A stretch of 64,000 nucleotides of DNA, taken from Hibiscus mutabilis (lineage: Eukaryota; Streptophyta; Magnoliopsida; Malvales; Malvaceae). Position numbers and translations under genes: made by a program. Location of the stretch: the NCBI GenBank assembly GCA_019671005.1, contig CM033732.1:8340886-8404885 (forward strand), written 5' to 3'. Below are positions 11,171 to 21,559 of this stretch, in pieces. A model generated the notes under the pieces. That model was not told the DNA's origin, ran no database searches, and worked only from the letters and a program-made list of their open reading frames with translations. Each line of letters begins with the position of its first letter. Position 1 is the first letter of the stretch.

Positions 11171-13148
11171 ATGGAGAAAAGCAAATCATTAGAATACTAC
11201 TCTCAAGATCCCGATTCGCCTCATCCATGGAGCGCCGGTTTCGGATTCACCAACGCCGGCGATCGGCGTTACGCTTTTTCGCGGCAACAATCGTTTAAAC
11301 AGCCGATGAGAGATCCCCAAACGCCCAACTTTTCCAACGATTCCACGAAGCCTTTTCTATCGAGGAACGTCTCAAGCATCGATATACCCCCAGGGTTTTA
11401 CGCTTTTGACCATGTCAAGGAAGGCGTTTTCGAAGCCAAAGCACCGGCAGCGGCGGATAAATTCTCGGTTTTGGATTCGGTTTTGTGGGTTTTTTCGGGT
11501 TATGAGAACCGGTAATCGGCAAATGAAGAGGTTGCTGATTATGATTTCGCTTAATGTGGCGTATTCGACTGCTGAATTGGCGATTGGGCTCCTTACGGGC
11601 CGTGTTGGTGAGATTCTAATATGCTTTATGCTTGGTTTTGCATTTATATGCATAAATTCCTTAGCTTTATATGTTTTATTTTATATTTTTGTTATTGTGA
11701 TTGTAGTTTATCAGTTAGTAATTAAATTTGGATAATTATTGCAGAATTATTGAGTTATGTATTTGAAAGAATTCTGGCTAATAAATTTGGACAAATAAAA
11801 GCTAAAGTGTTCATTTGACTTGCTATTTCTATGTAATAGTAGTATTTTCTTGCAAATTAACTTCTTTTTATCGTAAGTTTTGTGGTGAGTGTGCTTAAAT
11901 GCTCATATTCTAAGTGATATTATGAACTGTTTGCATTTCTTTGTGTCTGTGTTCATTGAACAATTTTCTTTGACTTTTTATGTCCTTAATTTAGTTCATG
12001 AAAGGGAGTGCAACTCTCTATGCTATCACCGTTGGTTGAATCAAATTCCTTGTTGATTTAATTTTCATGAAGTTTTAGGGTTCCTGTTTTATGGTTAAAA
12101 TTTTCTCTGTTCTTTATTTTGTTGTTATGCTTGTCTTTTCAGGTTTGGTATCTGATGCATTTCATTTGACCTTTGGTTGTGGTCTCTTGACGTTTTCATT
12201 GTTTGCAATGGCTGCTTCCCGGAGAAAGCCTGATAGTGTTTATACTTATGGGTGAGATCATACAGTTTCAATTATGTTACAAAATAAAATTGGTTCAGTT
12301 TATTGGTATTTCTTGGAGTTATTAAGCTGATTAAAGTTTTCCAGAAAGTATTTATTTCCTTGGTTCTATTTGGATTTAATTATTCTGAAACATACTTTTC
12401 ACATGAAGATATGGTTCTGATTAAGATAGCGTCTTTTATAAAGCACACGACAAACCTTAACTCTACAGTTACCTGCATCATTATTCACTGGTCCAACAGA
12501 TTCATGTGTTGTTTATAGTTGTCTGTTATTTTCCAGTTTTTAGTTATTTTGTGGCAAAGGTATTAATATCTGCTCTACAAAGGGCATCTCAATTGCATAT
12601 TATTTTCAAGTTATCTTATGCAGATTATTTTGATTGTTCCACATGACTGAAATCCCTTGAAATGAAATGAAATAATTTTTTTACTTTTCAAGTTATCTTA
12701 TGCAGATTATTTTTCCATTGTAAACAAATTAAAGATGAAGAACTAGGCTAGGACTCACATGACTGCTAATTAATATGTAATTAGAGTTTATTCACTAATC
12801 AAGAGTTTTTTCAACTTTATTTCAAAATGTCTTATTTAAATTAAATTAATAAGTATTAATTAAATTAAAGATAAAAGTATAGTTTTAGTTATATTAAAAA
12901 GGAAGTCTATATCAGACCAAACTCATTTAAAGGCTTACAAATTAAAGATACATTTGATAATTAAGAAGAATAAGAAAATTCCTACAGAGAAACACATTGT
13001 TCTTAAATTAAAGAAAATATTTTTTTTGTTCTATCTATAAACTATTTAGCTTTTCATTTTTTATTGTTCATTGTTCTCTCTCCAATATTCATGTTCATCT
13101 TCTTCAAAAACAACAAATCCCTAACCACCAATGGCCCCATTTCTCACA

Positions 13149-13162
13149 TGGTATCATGAGCC
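13149..13162 (+). other. Primer-binding site of a Copia-type element
   Basis: TGGTATCATGAGCC follows an LTR end in CA and differs by little from the classic TGGTATCAGAGC complement of initiator tRNA-Met. It marks the end of the plus-strand 5' LTR of the left unit. Confidence 0.75.
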
Positions 13163-13879
13163 AACAACGATCCTGATGTCTTCACCACTGCTGCCATCTC
13201 TTATCTGAATCAAATTGACGATCTGATTTTTTTAGATGCATATCATTTTTTTCCCGCTGTTGTCATTAGGCCACGCTCGTTCCTTAGCTTCTCTCTCGTT
13301 GGAATCTTACATCTCTGGTGATATTTCTATTCGTTTAATTTTCCTGTTTTGTTCTCTATTTAATGGTTCTATCATAGCCAATAAAAAAGATAGATGAAAA
13401 GGTTATAGTTTAGCCTTAAAAACTATTTGGTTCTATCTTAGCCATCCATCCTAAAAGATAGAAGAAGAGATTCTAGTTTAACCTTAAAAACTAGATAATA
13501 TTTTTTTAAGGGATTCTACATCAAAGATCCAAGCTAGAACTCTAGTCTGTGTAACTACCAGCTTGAGGGGGAGTGTAGATTCCTGTGATCACTAGCTGGA
13601 ACTCTAGTCTGTTTAACTACCAACATGAGAGGGAGTGTAGATTTCTGTGATCACTTCCTACATCGTTTGCATCAGATCTTTCAGTCAGGAACTGCATGCT
13701 GGAGCATCTTGTGGAGCAGTCTTGATATTCCAACTGATGCATCAACCATCTCAAGCGTACCATAAGTTGAATGGCATCAACAATTGCTGCGCAAGAACAT
13801 CATTGTCTTGTCCTTACTCTTCAAATCAAAGACTCCCGAGAATGTGGACCATTTTTTTCTAAGAAACAACAGAAGAAAT

Positions 13880-14307
13880 ATGAGTAGGACATCACATTCA
13901 AGATCCAAGCTGGTGCTCTACTACGTTTGCTCACCAGCTTGAAGGGGAGTGTAAGTTATCCAAGAAGTGTTAGAGCTTGAGGGGGAGTGTAAGTTGACGA
14001 GGAGTGTCAGAGTTTTTATTTAATATGTAATTAGAGTTTATTCCTAATCAGTAGTTTAGATTTACTAGAAGTCTTATTTAAATTAAGAATAAAAAACAGC
14101 AAAGAAATGAGTAGGGCATCACATCCAAGATCCAAGCTGGTGCTCTACTACACTTGCTCACCAGCTTGAGGGGGAGTGTAAGTTATCCAAGAAGTGTTAG
14201 AGCTTGAGGGGGAGTGTAAGTTGACAAGAAGTGTTAGAGTTTAATTTAATGTGTAATTAGAGTTTATTTCTAAGTCAATAATTTAGATTTACTAAAAGTC
14301 TTATTTA
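13880..14307 (+). repeat. Tandem copies of PPT plus LTR start
   Basis: Two direct copies of about 210 bases (13880-14100 and 14106-14307) each carry GAGTAGG-CATCACAT, GGTGCTCTACTAC, a CAGCTTGA-GGGGAG polypurine tract and the first part of a TGTAAGTTATCC LTR. The second copy stops at 14307, where an inverted piece of the same LTR begins. Confidence 0.8.
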
Positions 14308-14645
14308 TTGACTTAGAAATACTTCTGATAACTTACACTCCCCTCAAGCCGGTGAGCAAGTGTAGTAGAGCACACAAACTGATCTTGGATGTGATGCCCT
14401 ACTCATTTTTTTTTTTTTTTTTTTTAAAGAACCTTAATATATATATTAACACGGACCAATCTCCTAATTAAATAAAAAACAAGAGTTATAAAAATCCTCC
14501 CAAAATCCCAACATCTCCTAATCTGATTCATTCTAGTGATCATCAACATAATTTCCCAAAAAAACGGTTGTTTTCGTCGGGAAGATCTAAAAGGTTATAG
14601 CCTTTGTCGTTTAATCTTTTCTCTCTCATTCGAGAGTTTGTTTTC

Positions 14646-15661
14646 AATGATGATTATGAAGCTTTGTCCCAACCTTGATAAGCAAGAAGGCCCGACACCG
14701 CCTTGGAAGTGCCTATGCCCAAGAAATGTACACCAAGATGGGAGCAATGATATTTTACGATGGCAAAACATGCGTAATTTCATGAAAGTTCGGTCATCCT
14801 TCGACACTCAACGTATCTCCCCGCTAATTCCGACAACGAGTTCTTGACATTGCTTAAGCTTGCCGGGGCCACCTCATCCCTTTCCGTGTCGATTTGGAGA
14901 ATTACACTTGTTCGAGTCCCATCAACGATTGTTCCATCATAAGTTACAACTCTTTCCATGCCTACTCCATATACTGAACGAAGATTGTTGTTTCGTTCAT
15001 GTACGCACAGAAGCATCCAATGCAAAATATATAATACAAAGAATAGCCTTTGGGGGAATTCGCATTGCATTCCATAAGAAACATGTATGCAGTGGGGCGT
15101 GCAAAAATGCAGGGTTACGAGATGTTTCTTGGGTGATGATCCGGTGCATAACGGAGGCAATTGTGATTTTGGGGGTTCGTCTTATGGCAAAAGAACCCAG
15201 TTTGTGGTATTTAGAACTAGTTGTCTCGGTTTCAAAGTTAGCGCCAGTGTGACGGTAAGATTGCTTGGAACCAATCATCTTCACAACCCGGTCATGCACA
15301 TTGAGGTCCTCCTCGACCCTACGACTATTCTCACGGATTGGACCCAAGGTGCATGGCGACTTATTTATCAATGCGCTGCGTGGGAGAACAAACTCTTAAC
15401 GATGAAGATTGTTTCATACTCATGCTCAAACCGATTCAGAGGCACTCAAGGTTCAAAGTTCACTTCAAGCGAAATCATCCACCACAAGATCCGGGGATAT
15501 TTCACCAAAGAATGTGGCTTCTCACCAAGTTCGAGGACAAAAAGTCGGTAAGGATGAAGACCGCTGTTAGTAAGGGCAGCGTGTTTTGGGAGACCAGCGT
15601 GGAGTCGGTGGTTCAAGATTACAAATACGTCGACGGGATTAACATAGCACATAATGGGAAA
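14646..15661 (+). pseudogene. Intronless DUF620 gene fragment between Copia LTR pieces
   Basis: The plus strand shows the DUF620 plant protein family in order, with frame changes: KLCPNLDKQEG, GSNDILRWQNMRNFMK, EASNAKYIIQ, LWYLELVVS, DGKIAW, GPPRP, then LDPRCMA, CVGEQTLNDEDCFIL, KFEDKKSVRMKT and VFWETSVESVVQDYKYVDGI followed by AHNGKG. The coding blocks follow one another without intron gaps, so the source was probably a spliced transcript. Stops and at least three frame changes make it dead; for example TGA replaces a codon in HAH*GPPRP near 15300. It lies antisense to a minus-strand unit: LTR (16043 down to about 15690), this fragment, PPT and LTR start (about 14350 down to 14308). The function of DUF620 proteins is unknown. 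Confidence 0.85.
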
Positions 15662-15689
15662 GGGGCCATAGTGGCCGGAGAAGATGAAC

Positions 15690-16043
15690 GCCGGTGAACA
15701 ATGAACAATAAAATATGAAAAGCTACAGTTTAACGATAGAACAAAGATAATATTTTCAACAGAGAACAATGTGTTTCTCTCATTTTTTTTTTTATTCTTC
15801 TTAATCAAATGTGTATGAGATAAAGCCTTTAAATAGGTCATGATATTCTGAGTTTCAAAGATAACTAAAATTATACTTTTATCTATAATTTAAATAATAT
15901 TTATCCCTAATTTAAATAAGACTTTTAGTAAATCTAAATTATTGACTTAGAAATAAACTCTAATTACACATTAAATTAAACTCTAACACTTCTTGTCAAC
16001 TTACACTCCCCCTCAAGCTCTAACACTTCTTGGATAACTTACA
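15690..16043 (-). mobile_element. Minus-strand Copia-type LTR
   Basis: Read on the minus strand, this begins TGTAAGTTATCCAAG right after a CTTGAGGGGGAG tract and ends in sequence matching the end of the plus-strand LTR before 13149 (TTGTTCATTGTTC and a CCACTATGGCCCC-like block). A second possible start (TGTAAGTTGACAAG) lies 38 bases inside. The inner end runs directly into the DUF620 fragment. Confidence 0.75.
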
Positions 16044-16895
16044 CTCCCCCTCAAGCTGGTGAGCAAGTGTAGTAGAGCACCAGCTTGGATCTTGGATGTG
16101 ATGCCCTACTCATTTCTTTGCTGTTTTTTAGGGAAAAAATCTCCTTTTTTTGGGACCCATTGAGTTGAACAGCTAGGACATACTTATGCTATTCTTTGAA
16201 CGGTCATTGTTGAAAATTTGCAAACGATGTTGCTGGTTTCTGCATCTTTCTTGAGATGTCTACCAATTTTACTGTTGTTATTGGCTTTTGCACCCTCCTT
16301 AGATGTCTTCCAGCTTTCCTCTGTCAGTGATGATCTTTTTCAAGTTTTTGCATCTTCTGAGATGTCTTCCAGCTTTTTCTGTCATTCACGGACTAAGTAG
16401 CTGCTTCCATTCAACAATGACCACAGGGAATCTACACTCCCCTTAAGCTGGTAGTTGCACAAACTAGAATTCCAGCTTGGATCTTTGATGTAGAATTCCT
16501 TAAAAAATATTATCTAGTTTTTAAGGCTAAACTAGAACCTCTTCTCCTATCTTTTATAATTGATGGCTGAGATAGAACCAGATAGTTTTTAAGGATAAAC
16601 TATAACCTTTCCCTATCTTTTACAATGGATGGCTAAGATAGAACCAAATAGTTTTTAAGGCTAAACTATAACCTTTTCATATTTCTTTTTGATTGACTAA
16701 GATAAAACCATTAAATAGAGAACAAAATAACAAAATTAAACGAGTAGAAATTTCACCATAGATGTAAGATTCCAACGAGAGAGAAGCCAAGGAATGAGCG
16801 TGGCCTAATGACAACAGCGGAAAAAAAATGATATGCATCTAAAAAAAATTAGATCATCAATTTGATTCAAATCAGAGATGGCAGCAGTGGTGCCA

Positions 16896-17279
16896 TGTCA
16901 CGCCTGAGAAGAGGCGGGGTCATTAATCCCACATCGGAAAGGAAAAGGGAGGTCTTGGGATATAAATACGGTGGCGCTGCACATCCTATAAGACATGTCT
17001 TTTGGGAAAAGGGTAATGGCCCCATGACAAGTGGTATCAGAGCGACCCTTTGACTGCCCGATTTCATGCCGAGCGCCCATGAGTGGGGTAGGCAGGGTGG
17101 ACAACTGTGACAAGGTGTCCCATCACGAGATTGAGTGGGGGAGAATGTCACGCCTGAGAAGAGGCGGGGTCATTAATCCCACATCGGAAAGGAAAAGGGA
17201 GGTCTTGGGATATAAATACGGTGGCGCTGCACATCCTATAAGACATGTCTTTTGGGAAAAGGGTAATGGCCCCGTGACA
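16896..17279 (+). mobile_element. TRIM retrotransposon with 134-bp LTRs
   Basis: Two 134-bp direct repeats (16896-17029 and 17146-17279) begin TGTCACGCCTGAG and end TGACA. They differ at a single visible base (CCCATGACA against CCCGTGACA). Between them are a primer site TGGTATCAGAGC (from 17032) and a polypurine tract GAGTGGGGGAGAA just before the second repeat. At 384 bp with no coding sequence this is a classic terminal-repeat retrotransposon in miniature. The near identity of the repeats suggests a fairly recent insertion. No 5-bp target duplication is seen, so one flank may have been altered. A decayed relative lies at 38058-38465. Confidence 0.92.
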
Positions 17280-18069
17280 AGAATTAGTATATTTATAACC
17301 AAATAGCTTTGAGGCAGTGCAACAGAATCTAAAAGTAAGCAAGTAAGGTAGTTGGATGAAGTAGTGGGATGCATGGCTTTGGGAAGTGGAAGAGCAAAGT
17401 GTGAAACCTCCCTATATTTCTTCGAACACATTATCATATTGGTCTTGGAACAAGTCAATCCCCAAGTGGATTTAGCTGTAAGTTTATTCACCCTACGTGG
17501 TTTCCTAAATATGCGTGCACAGGTGGCAGTGTATCATAGTCTCTCAGTTTGTACCATGTTCATGTTACGATTTCATTCTAGTTAAGTTTGATGTGCAATG
17601 AACTTGGGATAAGGAGGATATAATTTCTCTCTCAAAATGCCAGCTCGGCTGTTTGATAGGAGTCGCTTGTCATTAATCTTGTTGGAAGAGACTATGCTAG
17701 TGGGATTAGATATATGTTGTTTTTTAGATTCCATCTTAAAGTTAGATGATATATACTTGTATTTAGTCAAAGCTTAGCTTCACTGCTTTAGATGTAATAG
17801 AAAAAATGAATTATATTCAGATTCAATGTGTAAAATTAGATTCTCAAAAAAAGGTACTGTAGGAAATTATAATTTTTGGCTTGCTCTGTTCCGTTGAGCT
17901 GCTTTCAAGTGCATGCAGCTATTATAATGAATATCTGTTTCATGTTCTCTTCTGCTTTACCAATTTTCCTAGTTCTTTGACATGTTTCAGCAATTTTATT
18001 TTGTTTCTTCTGTCTTGCTAAAAATGGTTAACATCTTGATATTCTTGATTTTGCTGCCTGTGTAGACAG
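17280..18069 (+). other. Rest of MTP relic intron 2
   Basis: Unique-looking AT-rich sequence between the TRIM and exon 18070. The missing small exon of the MTP gene (encoding about 13 residues) was looked for here and between 12252 and 12765. Only a poor match (GTTGAGCTGCTTTCA near 17896) was found, which does not read as an exon. Confidence 0.4.
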
Positions 18070-19999
18070 CTATTTCTATTGTTCTTGTCATTCTCCTTAG
18101 CTGTGGAAGCACTTCATGCTTTCATCCAAGATGAATCTGAGCACAAGTAAGTGATCGTGCCCTTGATTGGTAGTACAGTGGTAAATATTGTCGGCTATTT
18201 AATCTATTTTTTTACTTGATAAAAAATTGAAAATATTTACTGACTTCTTTTTGTTGCTTATAGGCATTATTTGATTGTTTCAGCTGTGGCAAATCTGTTG
18301 GTGAATCTATTGGGTGTCTGGTTCTTTAGAAATTATGCTCGAATCAATCTAAGTAAGTCAGATGTCGTGGTTCTTAATGCTTACATTTGAAATGAAATAA
18401 GAATGCTTATGCAGCTATGAGGTTCAGAAACAAGGGATTAACCTATTTGTTTTAGTTTAGAAAGATTGACCTAATCATATGTAATTGTTTTCAAAATATA
18501 CATCAAGTGTTAATTTTAGTAGAATACCTGTTGATGTTAGTGCTTTATTCAATTAAGGGGGTCACAACTCACAAGTACAACTCTTTGTTTTGGAGTTGAG
18601 TGTGTGGTGGTGACTTCAGTTGGTGATAAGTGGTTTACAATGTTTGGTGTCAATTTATTTTTATCTGCCTATATTTGTACTATATTTTTTCACACTTTTT
18701 TATGTTCCTGATGTTGTGAGCTTATATTATATACGTTGCAATCTGCTTTATTGCGACATGAGAACCACAAGCTTAATAAGGTTTATGATTGCCACAATTT
18801 GAAACATGAGCTTGGGATAGTTTGGTATTCTTATGTGTTTATTTTTCTTGTAGCATACAGGAAACCTGAGGATATGAATTACCACTCAGTTTGCTTGCGT
18901 GTTCTAGCAGATTCCATTCGCAGGTGTGACAGCTGTTCTCTCTATTCATGCATGATTTCTTTCTTTCATCATTTATCACTGTCTTATTTATCTGTACATT
19001 TCCCCCCTCAGTGCAGGTTTGATATTGGCATCCTGGTTTCTCTCTCTTGGGTAATTTCTTGCTTCAATTTTAAATTAACTGCCAGTGAAGAAACAAAGTA
19101 GATGTCGACTATCCTGCACCTTCATTTTGTCTCAACTTTTCCTCCCTTTCTCGCAGGGTTAATAATGCAGAAGTTTTGTGTTTGGGATTAGTTTCAGTTG
19201 CAGTCTTTATGCTTGTTATGCCTTTATTTAAAGCTACTGGTGGCATCTTGCTTCAGATGGCACCACCGAATATTTCATCTTCAGCCTTGGGTAAATGCCG
19301 GTGACAGGTGGTTGCCTTTACCTTTGTGATTCTTATGGAAGTTTTTTTGTCAAATTTATGAATATTCCTTTTTTGAATTATAATTTATTTTCTATCTTGT
19401 TTAGATTGTTTCTTGTGAAGATGTTACAGAAGTTTCTCAAGCTCGATTTTGGGAACTAGTGCCTGGTCATGTTGTTGTGGATCCCTTTCACTTCAGGTAT
19501 TTTACTGTAACATTCATCTCGTGCCCTTTCAAAAATGTTTTTATCCTTTGTTGGATGTTTAATGCTGCATTTGTTATCGACACTTGAGCAGGTTAAGAAA
19601 GAGATGGATAATCGCCATACACTAGGGTATATGCATGGTTTGTAACATGACATGGGAATACATGATTTGACAGTGCAAACAGATTACGTATGAACTTCAT
19701 CCCCTTTGCTCTTTTTTTGTTGTATTTATGATTGGTTCTGGGAAAAAGAACCTTGTGTTGTAGTCATTTTGTCATCCCAAATGGATAGATTATGACCAGG
19801 GGTGAATTTTGAATCTGCATCTTGGGTCAAATTGACCATTCAAAGAATAATATTTCATATTAATTTATGTTATTTCTCTAATTAAGAAAAATTTTGGGGT
19901 TTCATTTGTTGATTATTATTATTTTTTTTATTTTCATTCTCATATATTTTGCTTCAGTTTTGGACTTAGTATTGCCCTTGATTTCTCTTTATGTAAACT

Positions 20000-21532
20000 C
20001 ACCAAAGTTGAGTCTACAGTTGTCAAAATTTTGAGGCAGGTCATAGCCACTTTCATTGAATCAAAAGATCAAGCCTTCCATAAAATATCTATCATCCTTT
20101 TTGATTCTATCAATTTATTCTTAATTTTCTATGACTTGATCTGAGCTCGCATTAACTGATTATACCACTTCGTGGCAGATCCTACCAAGCTATCTTGAAA
20201 GCAATGGATTAATAACTTTTCATTTTCGGTGAATCCTGCTATTTTCTGACAAAACATAGTTATGTGAGCTGTGGGACAAGTCGTCCCGTCAAACTTCTCG
20301 AATTCTAGAGTCTTGCTTGTACGAGATCTCCACATCTGGGACCAAACTAAGCTCCCTAGCATTCAACCCATAGGAGCTTCTTTATCCTCCCTTACTCGAA
20401 ACCTTTCTTCAAGATCTTTTTTGGTTTCTTCTAATTGCTTTGAGAATTTTGCCTTTACTTGATTCAATTTTCCAACTCGTCAAAATTCGGGATGTTGTCC
20501 CCAACTTTTTTTGTATTTCCAAAGGTCACACTCAATTGAGCTTGGGCAGAGGTGCCAGCCTAATGAGATGAAGATACTCTTTGCGGAGGTCTTGGGGTAG
20601 TGTTAATAAAGATCGAAGAGTAAAAAGGATTTTTCGAGTTTCGAGTAAGATTTTCAACAACACCCTTTCCTATTTGGTCTTCTCTCCGACTGAGTCTCAA
20701 CATCTAAGATATCTCCTTCATCATATCTTGTTGGTGTTTGATTATGGTCTCCCTCAATTCTTGTTGAGTACATTCCAACTGTTCCCTTAGATCCGCTTTC
20801 AACTTGGCGAAGTTTTCTTCTATTATTTTTGTTTGCAAACAAGTGCGATATGGGTGCAGAATGATTGCGGTTTACCTTTCAATTTATAAAATGCAAGAAT
20901 GTATACAAGTAAAGGCATTGATTCCATTGGTGATCACCCTTAAACAACTTTCATTGAATATTAAAAAGATTTTCATTACAAAGCAAGAAAAATAAACTCC
21001 TACAGATATGCCCCGGCCTTAACTCCTAGCTCCTTGACGGCTTCAAGTAGCTGAATGAATCTAGGTGCTTCTTCCAATCTTCACTCATTTCGGCTAAGGT
21101 TCTAAGCTTCAAAGGATAATTCTGGGACTTTGATGGCTTTGTATAAATCCAATCTTTCTGAATTTTTTTATTATTAAGCATAGTCATACACTCTTCCACC
21201 GTAGGCATCGAGTCTTTCCCATTAAAAGTGAAGCAGTAGAAGGCGAGATTCCAAAACTTAAAGATGGCGCGGGGCAGAGGCTGATTAATTCTGGCATACA
21301 TCAAGTGTGTTGTATAGCCATAATTATCACAGATTAAATTTTGCAACCGTCGATCCCATCTTTCCCAAATCTGTTTCAATTCTCACAAATCATTTTGTTG
21401 TAGACTGACATATGTATACCTTGCTACTATATGCTCACTCGGTAAACTATCACCTTGAACCCTTTGGTTAACTCCTGACCAATGTCAAACGGCTGAGTTG
21501 GTATCCTTCTTCTTGAGATACCTTCTATCCAT
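20000..21532 (-). pseudogene. Gypsy gag region relic
   Basis: From a start codon at 21532 on the minus strand the frame reads MDRRYLKKKDTNSAV, then after stops IWERWDRRLQNLICDNYG, FWNLAFYCFTFNGKDSMPT and EECMTML, the N-terminal domain usual in these Malvaceae Gypsy elements. Further on (20362-20129) it reads LEFEKFDGTTCPTAHITMFC, FTENEKLLIHCFQDSLVGSA and TKWYNQL, a retrotransposon gag domain. Stops and frame changes occur at several points. Coding similarity fades below about 20129, so the pol part is missing. The flanking LTR at 21560-24434 would be its 5' LTR. Confidence 0.88.
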
Positions 21533-21559
21533 GATGAAAGATCTCAACTCGAGAAAACC

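Larger units (their letters stand above)
12765..16895. mobile_element. Composite of Copia-type LTR fragments in opposite orientations
   Basis: The left half (12765-14307) and right half (15690-16892) match each other as inverted copies in pieces: 12765-13150 with 15700-15960, 13176-13600 with 16430-16892, and 14101-14307 with 15905-16128. Copia signals are clear. A tRNA-Met-type primer site TGGTATCATGAGCC is at 13149-13162 after an LTR end CA. Polypurine tracts CTTGAGGGGGAG stand before TGTAAGTT (plus at 14177; minus at 16043; shorter versions at 13950 plus and 14337 minus). No gag or pol is present, so this is a non-autonomous family that has inserted or recombined repeatedly. It lies in intron 2 of the MTP relic. 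Confidence 0.75.
11171..19693 (+). pseudogene. Metal tolerance protein (cation diffusion facilitator, MTP5/ZnT-like), disabled
   Basis: Exons: 11171-11607, 12143-12251, 18070-18146, 18264-18352, 18854-18923, 19012-19050, 19157-19307, 19405-19496, 19592-19693. Blocks seen in order: MKRLLIMISLNVAYSTAELA, then LVSDAFHLTFGCGLLTFSLF, LAVEALHAFIQDESEHKHYL, LLGVWFFRNYA, PEDMNYHSVCLRVLADSIRS, LVMPLFKATGGILLQMAPPN, ARFWELVPGHVV and DLTVQTDYV. These fit the plant MTP5 family of zinc transporters, which in the secretory pathway move Zn against protons. Lesions: a six-T run at 11490-11495 shifts the frame after FSVLDSVLWV; the expected exon carrying YKRLEVLSAFTNA was not found in the 5.8-kb intron 2; the transmembrane HxxxD site reads RVLAD, so the metal-binding His is Arg; TGA at 19302 replaces an Arg codon; two extra bases near 19480 shift the frame; TAA at 19643 replaces a Tyr codon. 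Splice signals are otherwise kept. Intron 2 holds Copia and TRIM insertions. Confidence 0.92.

Noticed and set aside
16867..17491. Overlapping frames on both strands of the TRIM (for example 16867-17151, 17123-17491).
   Set aside because: They arise from the repeated 134-bp LTR and resemble no protein.
17860..17930. GTTGAGCTGCTTTCA as the missing small exon of the MTP gene.
   Set aside because: The match is short, gives an in-frame stop when read as the expected peptide and lacks convincing splice sites.
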